Positions 1-5,187 of a stretch of 10,038 bases of DNA are shown one piece after another. The stretch comes from Prolixibacteraceae bacterium (GTDB lineage: Bacteria > Bacteroidota > Bacteroidia > Bacteroidales > Prolixibacteraceae). The stretch's first letter is position 1, and each line of letters begins with the position of its first letter. A program made the translations under genes and the position numbers. Under the pieces are notes generated by a model that was not told the DNA's origin, searched no databases, and saw only the letters and a program-made list of their open reading frames with translations. The stretch spans positions 1-10,038 of the forward strand of contig JAQIDF010000534.1 in assembly GCA_027858145.1 (NCBI GenBank). Reading direction: 5' to 3'.

Positions 1-846
1 TAAAATTCCGATAGACAGACCGCCGATTATCATCCGCATGTATTTCTTCTTGATTTTCGAAAAAATCTTTTCAATCGCAATATACATTTTGGTGAAATAA
101 ACAGACACTAAACCTGCAACAAGGCCAAGAGCAATATAAAATGGCAACTCGTTAAGTGCAAATGATGTTTGAACTTCAAAAGGATATAGTACATCCATTC
201 CTAAAAAAAGATACGAAGTTAAAACAGCAGAAGCTGATGCAAGTAATAATGGGATAAGCGAAAAGGTGGTTAAGTCGATCATGATCACTTCAACAGCAAA
301 TACAATAGCTGCAATGGGTGCTTTAAAAATGGCAGCCATGGCACCTGTACAAGCACATGCAAGCAATAGTACCACATATTTATACTCTAACCTTAAAAAC
401 TTGCTGAGCTGCGAACCAATTGCAGCCCCGGTTGCCACAGTGGGGCCTTCCAGTCCTACCGATCCGCCAAAACCGACTGTAAAAGCAGAGGTGATAACCG
501 AAGAGAATAGGTTGTGCTTGCCTAGATATCCTTTGCGTTGTGAAATTCCATAAAGTACGTTAGGGATACCGTGCCGGACTGGTTTCTTTAATATGTAGCG
601 GACAAAAATATATACCAATGCAATACCAATAGAGGGATAAATAAAATACAGGTAATGATTTAATTCCTTGCTGAGAAGAAACCCGGGAATATTCTGAATG
701 AATTTTACAGCATTTTTTATAATAACGGCAGCAAATCCAGCAGCTATGCCTACAACTATACTTAAAATTGTAATGAAGGCTTTGGTGCTGAGATTTTTGT
801 TTCTCCAGCGATGAAATTCTTCCAGGAAGTTTTGTTTGTCGGCCAT
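1..846 (-). CDS. CLC-family chloride channel/transporter, N-terminal part (cut by left edge)
   Basis: This is an integral membrane anion channel or transporter of the CLC family. Reading the minus strand from ATG at 846 gives 282 codons with no stop, and the C-terminal half, including any CBS domains, lies outside the window. The filter and gate motif GSVGLEGP is at residues 128-135, with E133 at the gating-glutamate position of E. coli ClC (E148). The segment VRHGIPNV (90-97) matches the GSGIP chloride-binding loop but has H92 where ClC-ec1 has Ser107. FKAPIAAIVFAVEV (174-187) is the helix carrying the internal proton glutamate; it has E186 followed by V187, so the ClC-ec1 E203 position is Val. 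The short cytoplasmic N-terminus (1-22) is charged, and hydrophobic helices follow from about residue 23. The gene is divergent from the sugar transporter, and a -7 box lies 21 bases upstream of the start. Family assignment is firm; the transported ion and mechanism are not known. Confidence 0.95.
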   Translation of the reverse strand, partial: MADKQNFLEEFHRWRNKNLSTKAFITILSIVVGIAAGFAAVIIKNAVKFIQNIPGFLLSKELNHYLYFIYPSIGIALVYIFVRYILKKPVRHGIPNVLYGISQRKGYLGKHNLFSSVITSAFTVGFGGSVGLEGPTVATGAAIGSQLSKFLRLEYKYVVLLLACACTGAMAAIFKAPIAAIVFAVEVIMIDLTTFSLIPLLLASASAVLTSYLFLGMDVLYPFEVQTSFALNELPFYIALGLVAGLVSVYFTKMYIAIEKIFSKIKKKYMRMIIGGLSIGIL

Positions 847-867
847 TTTTGATTTTATACAATAGAA

Positions 868-896
868 CAAAAATAGGTTTTTCGATTGTAAACAAA
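868..896 (-). promoter_or_regulatory. Putative Bacteroidota-type promoter of the CLC gene
   Basis: On the minus strand TATTTTTG (868-875) fits the TAnnTTTG -7 consensus and ends 21 bases before the ATG at 846. A TTTG at 893-896 could be the -33 box, but the spacing is 17 rather than the usual 19-20 bases. The -7 match is exact; the -33 assignment is tentative. Confidence 0.5.
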
Positions 897-1149
897 AATG
901 TACAAACTTATTTTATTGGTTTTTATAAAAAGTATAAATAAGAATGTATTGGTATTTTTTTTTACGGTATCGATTGATCCCATGGTTGTGTTTATTAATC
1001 GTCCTAATGAAAGTTTGATTTGTGGAATATTATGAGTAAACATGAATTTTTTACAAAAATAGTTTAATAAATTCAATTTTGTTTTTCTATGATTTTATAT
1101 ATTGCTCCCTGTTTAGGAAAAAACATTAAATAACTATTAACATAACTTT

Positions 1150-1157
1150 TAAATTTG
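1150..1157 (+). promoter_or_regulatory. -7 box (TAAATTTG) immediately upstream of the MFS gene
   Basis: TAAATTTG is an exact TAnnTTTG match and ends only 6 bases before the ATG at 1164. No TTTG is present at the expected -33 position. If it is used, transcription would begin at or within a few bases of that ATG, giving a leaderless mRNA, or else translation starts at the internal ATG at 1194. Confidence 0.5.
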
Positions 1158-1163
1158 TATTAA

Positions 1164-2561
1164 ATGGATAACAGGAACAACTTAAGAGTTGGCATGTCAA
1201 CCTTTGGTGCCATCTTTTTTATTTTTGGTTTTGCTACCACGTTCATTGTAACAATGACGGCTCCGGTTAAAGCAATCTTTGGTTTGCCCGAATGGGCTGC
1301 ACAGTTACTAGCGTCAGCATTTTTCATTACGTATCCGATATTGTCGATACCATCTGGGAAACTAGTGGCAAAAATCGGGTATAAGTGGACAGTAGTTTTA
1401 GGTCTGATCCTAATGGGTATTGGTAGTATAATATTTTGGCCTGCTGCCAGAATTCCTTCATTTCCACTATTTCTGGTTGCTACTTTTATTTTAGCTGCAG
1501 GGGTTGTGTTTTTGCAGGTAGCTGCTAACCCATATGTTACTGCGTTAGGGTCTGAAGACTCAGCTTCTAGCCGATTGAACCTGACACAGGCTCTTAATTC
1601 AGTTGCAACAATGATTGCTCCCTGGATTATATCGGTTGCAATTTTTCGTGGATTAGGTCTTCCTGCTGATGAGTCACTCATGACCAAGGCAGATGGATTG
1701 GCTGCTGCTGAGCGGGTGCCATTTCCTTTTATTGTTATGGCTATTGTAGTAATTGCTGTGGCGTTAGTTTTAGTTTCAATTAAGTTGCCTAAGTTGATAT
1801 CTAATAAGAAAGAGGGAAAAGTAAAGAAAAGTATCTGGAACTATCCACATGTGATTCTTGGTGCTTTTGCCATTTTTGCTTATGTGGGTGCAGAAGTTGG
1901 TAACGCTGGTTTAATTGTAAACTATTTAAGAAGTTCAGGTGGTATCGATCCTGAAAAAGCTTCTACTTATGCCGCTATATATTGGGGTGGAGCCATGATT
2001 GGACGTTTCTTTGGTGCCATTATGTTCTCAGAGGTGAGAAGCAAGGTTAAAAAATATGGTATGGTTATAGCAGTACTGTTACTTGCTGTTGTGTCGGGGG
2101 CATTTGTAACTGCCACTGGATATGGTATATCAACATGGAATTTTAATGCAGGCTTAACATTTATGGCTATTGCTCTGGTTAATTTCATTCTAATGCAAAT
2201 TGGCAGGGGTAAAGCTGCCCGTACTTTAGGGGTATTTGCGCTTATTGCTGCTTCTTTGTCTTTAATTACAACATTTACAACCGGCGATATAGCACTATGG
2301 ACAGTAATTTCTATTGGTTTATTTAACTCAATAATGTTCCCTAATATCTTCTCACTGGCAGTGAGAGATCTCGATAGCGAAGAAATGGCTACTGCATCTG
2401 GTGTTATTAACTCATTGGTAGTAGGTGGTGCTGTTATTCCACCGCTTATGGGAGTTATAGCCGATTCGTTAGGTTATACATGGGCATTTGTTATACCTGC
2501 AATTTGTTATATTTATATCTTCTTCTATGCTGCGAAGGGGCATAAAGTTAGAACTGTCTGA
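1164..2561 (+). CDS. Sugar MFS transporter, FucP/GluP (fucose-galactose-hexose) family
   Basis: A 465-residue, roughly 12-helix inner-membrane permease that probably imports a hexose. The match to the FHS branch of the MFS is clear. FFIFGFATT (18-26) opens helix 1, GKLVAKIGYKW (65-75) is the loop 2-3 motif, and LQVAANPYVTALG (117-129) followed by SRLNLTQALNS (136-146) is the family hallmark. A second-half signature, NSIMFPNIFSLAV, lies in the C-terminal bundle. The protein is somewhat longer than E. coli FucP. Aligned by eye to FucP, the functional acids D46 and E135 fall on T26 and Q118. The next gene is a ROK kinase 41 bases downstream on the same strand, which supports uptake followed by phosphorylation. 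The start is uncertain: ATG 1164 leaves 17 residues before helix 1, while ATG 1194 (M11) leaves 7 and allows a normal leader. Substrate could be glucose, galactose, fructose or another hexose. Confidence 0.93.
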   Translation: MDNRNNLRVGMSTFGAIFFIFGFATTFIVTMTAPVKAIFGLPEWAAQLLASAFFITYPILSIPSGKLVAKIGYKWTVVLGLILMGIGSIIFWPAARIPSFPLFLVATFILAAGVVFLQVAANPYVTALGSEDSASSRLNLTQALNSVATMIAPWIISVAIFRGLGLPADESLMTKADGLAAAERVPFPFIVMAIVVIAVALVLVSIKLPKLISNKKEGKVKKSIWNYPHVILGAFAIFAYVGAEVGNAGLIVNYLRSSGGIDPEKASTYAAIYWGGAMIGRFFGAIMFSEVRSKVKKYGMVIAVLLLAVVSGAFVTATGYGISTWNFNAGLTFMAIALVNFILMQIGRGKAARTLGVFALIAASLSLITTFTTGDIALWTVISIGLFNSIMFPNIFSLAVRDLDSEEMATASGVINSLVVGGAVIPPLMGVIADSLGYTWAFVIPAICYIYIFFYAAKGHKVRTV

Positions 2562-2602
2562 TGATTCTTTTAAAGTGTTTATAATATAATAAAAACAAAA
2601 CT

Positions 2603-3574
2603 ATGAAATTATCAATAGGAATCGATATAGGTGGTACTAATACTGCGATTGGTGTAGTTGATGGAAATGGTGAAGTATTGAATAAAACTTCAATTTCAAC
2701 ACCTTCACATGGCGATGTTGATCAGTATATCGAAGATATGGCTTCGGCTATAAGTGATTTGGAGAAGAAAGTGAAAAAAGATCATCCCAAAGCTGAAGTT
2801 CTGGGTGTTGGTATTGGTGCACCAAATGGTAATTATTACAATGGTACAATTGAACATGCACCCAACTTATCATTTAAAGGAATTGTTCCTTTTGTAGAGC
2901 TTTTAAAAAAGAAGTTTCCTGATTATAAGGCCATTACTTTAACCAATGATGCCAATGCTGCTGCTATTGGCGAAATGGTATATGGCGGGGCTAAGGGCAT
3001 GAAAAACTTTGCAATGTTTACCCTGGGAACCGGCGTTGGAAGCGGTCTTATTGTTAATGGCGATTTAGTGTATGGTGCCGACGGCTTTGCCGGTGAATGT
3101 GGCCATACAACGTTAATTCCCGGTGGCAGAAAGTGTGGTTGTGGCGGAAATGGGCATCTTGAAGCGTATTGTTCAGCTCCGGGCATGAAACGTACTGCTT
3201 TTGAGATATTGGCTCGCGATAACGCTGCTGACAGTGTTTTAGCTGATAAATCATACAATGAACTTGATTCGAAAGCAATATTCGATGCTGCTGAAAAAGG
3301 AGATAAAGTTGCTCTGGAAGTTTTTAAGCAAACAGGCCATTGGCTGGGAATTTCATTAGCCGATACGGTACACCATTTAAGTCCTGAAGCTATATTCCTT
3401 TTTGGAGGCCCAACAGCTGCTGGGGACTATATCTTTAAACCAACAATTGAATCGATGGAAAAACACTTGATTCCTGTATTTAAGGGTAAAGTTAAAATCT
3501 TGAAATCGGAACTTTCACTTGGTAATGCGGCTATTGTTGGATCCAGCGCTTTAGTCTGGAAGGATATTGAGTAA
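2603..3574 (+). CDS. ROK-family sugar kinase (glucokinase-like)
   Basis: A cytoplasmic ATP-dependent hexose kinase of the ROK family, 323 residues, the usual length. Seen in order: the N-terminal phosphate loop DIGGTNT (8-14); LTNDANAAAIGE (113-124), with D116 at the catalytic-base position; a glycine-rich segment LGTGVGSGL (141-149) of the second ATPase subdomain; GECGHTT (164-170); and the zinc-site segment CGCGGNGHLEAYC (178-190). H168, C178 and C180 match the usual zinc ligands, but the fourth position is H185 where most ROK proteins have Cys. E187 follows, as expected for sugar binding. It lies behind the FHS transporter with a 41-base gap and is followed by a terminator, so the two are probably one transcription unit. 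Glucose is the likeliest substrate, but mannose, fructose or an N-acetylated sugar cannot be excluded. Confidence 0.93.
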   Translation: MKLSIGIDIGGTNTAIGVVDGNGEVLNKTSISTPSHGDVDQYIEDMASAISDLEKKVKKDHPKAEVLGVGIGAPNGNYYNGTIEHAPNLSFKGIVPFVELLKKKFPDYKAITLTNDANAAAIGEMVYGGAKGMKNFAMFTLGTGVGSGLIVNGDLVYGADGFAGECGHTTLIPGGRKCGCGGNGHLEAYCSAPGMKRTAFEILARDNAADSVLADKSYNELDSKAIFDAAEKGDKVALEVFKQTGHWLGISLADTVHHLSPEAIFLFGGPTAAGDYIFKPTIESMEKHLIPVFKGKVKILKSELSLGNAAIVGSSALVWKDIE

Positions 3575-3597
3575 TTTAAAACACTCTATTAATATTT

Positions 3598-3637
3598 AAA
3601 CTGCAACATGTCATAACAGATTTGTTGCAGTTTTTTT
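3598..3637 (+). terminator. Rho-independent terminator after the MFS-ROK unit
   Basis: A perfect 11-bp stem, AAACTGCAACA (3598-3608) with TGTTGCAGTTT (3623-3633), encloses a 14-base loop and runs into seven T residues (3631-3637). It begins 24 bases after the kinase stop codon and separates the sugar unit from the regulator gene. Confidence 0.88.
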
Positions 3638-3687
3638 ATGTAATTATATTTTGAGATAATTCTGCTATAGGATTGCATTATATTGTT

Positions 3688-3695
3688 TATTTTTG
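3688..3695 (+). promoter_or_regulatory. -7 box (TATTTTTG) of the Crp/Fnr operon
   Basis: TATTTTTG is an exact TAnnTTTG match 16 bases before the ATG at 3712. No good -33 TTTG is found at 19-21 bases. The box lies between the preceding terminator and the regulator gene, where a promoter is needed. It also shows that a TTG start at 3673 is unlikely, because that would lie upstream of the box. Confidence 0.6.
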
Positions 3696-3711
3696 TTCAA
3701 ACTTTTTTTTT

Positions 3712-4368
3712 ATGGAGATTCACGACATACCAATTTCAATCGATATTTTACGAAAACGATTTCCTTTTTTCGAAGCAGCTTTGCTTGAAGATATTTCAAA
3801 AGAAGGAGAATGGGTAACCGTAGAGGCTGGTGATGAATTGATGTCGGAAGGGAAATATATTAAAAGTTTCCCTATCGTTCTTGAAGGGCTGATAAAAGTT
3901 TGCCGTCGTGATTCTGAAGACAGGGAGGTGTTACTTTATTACTTAAATCCCGGTCAGGTTTGCGCCATGGCTTTAACCTGTTGTATGGGACGCATGCAAA
4001 GCAATATTGGCGCTTATGCCGAGGTGGATACCGAAATTATTCGTATTCCGGTTGATTGTCTGGATCGCTGGATGCTGGAGTTCACTACTTGGAAAGAATT
4101 TGTAATGTATGCTTATCGAAGCCGCTTTGATGAACTTCTTACAACAATAGATAGTATTGCCTTTAAAAAAATGGATGAACGCTTGCTTAAGTTCTTCACC
4201 GATCGGTTTAATGTTACCGGAGAGACTGTTTATAAAGGGACTCATCAGGAAATTGCCAATAGCTTAACAACCTCTCGTGAGGTGATTAGCCGTTTGTTGA
4301 AACAACTCGAAAAAGAGGGTGCAATTACAATTGGCAGAAATAAAATTGACTTCTCATCACTTGTGTGA
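3712..4368 (+). CDS. Crp/Fnr-family transcriptional regulator, cysteine-rich
   Basis: A 218-residue DNA-binding regulator. Residues about 18-115 form the cyclic-nucleotide-type beta-barrel, about 118-150 the dimerisation helix, and 177-206 a winged helix-turn-helix (THQEIANSLTTSREVISRLL). The recognition helix carries E190, S193 and R194, the E--SR pattern of FNR. The phosphate-binding cassette of CRP, with its Arg-Ser pair, is absent. The equivalent stretch reads GQVCAMALTCCMGR (81-94), with C84, C90 and C91; C64 and C116 add to the count. The N-terminal cysteine cluster of FNR is missing, so an FNR-type iron-sulphur cluster is not expected. Cyclic AMP binding is therefore unlikely, and sensing through thiols or another small ligand is my inference. 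A DUF6132-type gene and a thioredoxin gene follow on the same strand. The start at 3712 is preferred because the upstream TTG (3673) precedes the -7 box and adds a non-family sequence. Confidence 0.93.
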   Translation: MEIHDIPISIDILRKRFPFFEAALLEDISKEGEWVTVEAGDELMSEGKYIKSFPIVLEGLIKVCRRDSEDREVLLYYLNPGQVCAMALTCCMGRMQSNIGAYAEVDTEIIRIPVDCLDRWMLEFTTWKEFVMYAYRSRFDELLTTIDSIAFKKMDERLLKFFTDRFNVTGETVYKGTHQEIANSLTTSREVISRLLKQLEKEGAITIGRNKIDFSSLV

Positions 4369-4407
4369 TAATTATTACCAAAATACTTTTCGTTATTCTT
4401 TTTATTT

Positions 4408-4433
4408 GCATTGTAAAAACAACGATACAATGC
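4408..4433 (+). repeat. 8-bp inverted repeat covering the start codon of the DUF6132-type gene
   Basis: GCATTGTA (4408-4415) and TACAATGC (4426-4433) are exact reverse complements separated by 10 bases. The right arm contains the ATG at 4430-4432. In RNA this could fold into a hairpin that covers the start codon; in DNA it could be an operator. The pairing is seen directly, but an 8-bp repeat of this kind can arise by chance in 10 kb. Confidence 0.5.
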
Positions 4434-4642
4434 TAAATTTTATAATAAAATACAAAGGTTATATCATTGGAGCTGCATTAGGCGCACTTGCCGGTTTTTT
4501 ATACTGGCATTTTATTGGATGTAATTCAGGTACATGCCCGATTACATCGCAATGGCAAAATTCAACAATTTATGGCGCTTTAATGGGACTTTTACTCGGT
4601 AGTTCGAGAAAGAAAGGGAAAGACCGTGATAATAAAAATTGA
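4430..4642 (+). CDS. Small two-helix membrane protein, DUF6132-like
   Basis: A 70-residue protein of unknown function. Residues about 9-28 and 46-58 are hydrophobic, glycine-rich helices. The linker holds a cysteine pair, FIGCNSGTCPITS (28-40; C31 and C36), and the C-terminus is a basic, charged tail (RKKGKDRDNKN). This arrangement resembles the DUF6132 family of Bacteroidota from memory; no function is established. It begins 61 bases after the Crp/Fnr stop and ends 3 bases before the thioredoxin start, so co-transcription and translational coupling with thioredoxin are likely. The cysteine pair beside a thioredoxin gene suggests a thiol role, which is inference. I chose ATG 4430 because the frame upstream, back to 4319, encodes a non-hydrophobic peptide that overlaps the regulator gene. 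An inverted repeat overlaps the chosen start. Confidence 0.82.
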   Translation: MLNFIIKYKGYIIGAALGALAGFLYWHFIGCNSGTCPITSQWQNSTIYGALMGLLLGSSRKKGKDRDNKN

Positions 4643-4645
4643 GAA

Positions 4646-4945
4646 ATGGCATCATTTAATGAAATTATAAATAGTGGAAAACCCGTCTTGGTCGATTTTT
4701 ATGCCGACTGGTGTGGGCCATGCAAAATGATGGCTCCCATTCTAAAACAAGTAGCTGATAACATGGACGGTATTAGAGTAATTAAAGTTGATGTTGATAA
4801 AAATGGTGAAGCTGCTGTAAGGTATGGGGTGAGAAATGTACCTACCCTGATGTTATTTCAAAATGGAAAAATTAAATGGCAGGGTGCAGGGGTTTTGCAA
4901 GCCGACCAGATTGAACAAATTATTAAAACTAAAAGTTTGATATAA
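4646..4945 (+). CDS. Thioredoxin
   Basis: A 99-residue single-domain cytoplasmic thioredoxin that reduces protein disulphides using electrons from thioredoxin reductase. The active site WCGPCK is at 22-27 with redox cysteines C23 and C26. The buried acid D17 (VDFYADWC), the cis-proline P66 in NVPTLMLF and the G80/G82 turn near the C-terminus are all present. There is no signal peptide or lipobox, so it is cytoplasmic. At 99 residues it is slightly shorter than E. coli TrxA because the N-terminal beta strand is trimmed. It starts 3 bases after the DUF6132-type stop and is followed by a strong terminator, which makes it the last gene of the Crp/Fnr operon. It is likely an accessory thioredoxin serving this operon rather than the main cellular one, though that cannot be decided from the window. 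Confidence 0.95.
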   Translation: MASFNEIINSGKPVLVDFYADWCGPCKMMAPILKQVADNMDGIRVIKVDVDKNGEAAVRYGVRNVPTLMLFQNGKIKWQGAGVLQADQIEQIIKTKSLI

Positions 4946-5040
4946 TGCAATAATATTTAAAATTTCAAATAAGATAGATTCTGATTGTAAACATATTTAA
5001 TGGTTTTTATTTTATTTTGATTGCTCATAAGTAACTGGTA

Positions 5041-5066
5041 AGCGGGGGTGGTTCCCCGCTTTTTTT
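5041..5066 (+). terminator. Rho-independent terminator after thioredoxin
   Basis: A GC-rich perfect 7-bp stem, AGCGGGG (5041-5047) with CCCCGCT (5054-5060), has a six-base loop GTGGTT and a tail of seven T residues (5060-5066). It lies about 95 bases after the thioredoxin stop. The bases between hold no gene. Confidence 0.93.
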
Positions 5067-5124
5067 ATTAATTAATGGTTTATTTTCTTGTTTTTATAAC
5101 ATCTGGAATTAAATTCTTAAATTA

Positions 5125-5156
5125 CTTGTTTAATTTTGCCGTCACGTTTAATTTTG
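5125..5156 (+). promoter_or_regulatory. Promoter of the MCP gene with a duplicated -7 box
   Basis: TAATTTTG occurs at 5131-5138 and again at 5149-5156, each inside the 11-base direct repeat GTTTAATTTTG (5128-5138 and 5146-5156). The second copy has a CTTG at 5125-5128, 20 bases upstream, which suits a -33 box, so it is the better promoter. It would start transcription about 25 bases before the MCP ATG. The first copy lacks a -33 partner. Confidence 0.6.
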
Positions 5157-5174
5157 ATAATAAAGGGATTATAT

Positions 5175-5183
5175 AAAGAGGGG
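5175..5183 (+). promoter_or_regulatory. Shine-Dalgarno-like site of the MCP gene
   Basis: AAAGAGGGG lies 4 bases before the ATG at 5188 and includes purine-rich sequence complementary to the 16S 3' end. None of the other genes in this window shows such a clear site. It fixes the start at 5188. Confidence 0.5.
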
Positions 5184-5187
5184 AATT

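Larger units (their letters stand above)
847..1163. promoter_or_regulatory. Divergent intergenic region between the CLC and MFS genes
   Basis: This 317-base AT-rich stretch separates two divergently transcribed genes. It holds the CLC promoter candidate near its left end and a TAAATTTG box at its right end. The reading frames that cross it on the minus strand give low-complexity Phe/Ile/Asn-rich peptides that match no family I recognise, so I call no gene here. I saw no convincing operator, riboswitch or RNA gene. Confidence 0.6.

Noticed and set aside
968..1001. Loose inverted repeat CGATTGAT...ATTAATCG as an operator for the sugar genes
   Set aside because: It has a mismatch and a long spacer, and there is no adjacent sugar regulator to support it.
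560..1076. Minus-strand frames covering the CLC start and the divergent intergenic region
   Set aside because: The first is out of frame with the certain CLC gene. The second is a low-complexity product of AT-rich DNA.
1160..1687. 175-codon open frame antisense to the MFS gene
   Set aside because: It is a shadow of a GC-poor membrane-protein frame; the peptide has no recognisable domain and the opposite strand is certain.
3673..3711. TTG start giving a 13-residue extension of the Crp/Fnr regulator
   Set aside because: It lies upstream of the TATTTTTG -7 box, and the added peptide is Phe/Tyr-rich and unlike the family. ATG 3712 is preferred.
4366..4377. TGATAATTATTA as an FNR-type operator
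   Set aside because: It is an imperfect palindrome that includes the regulator's stop codon and lacks the TTGAT-N4-ATCAA form; AT-rich sequence gives such matches easily.
4319..4429. Longer version of the DUF6132-type protein overlapping the regulator gene
   Set aside because: The extra 37 residues come from the regulator's shifted frame and AT-rich spacer and show no domain; the hydrophobic protein starts naturally at ATG 4430.
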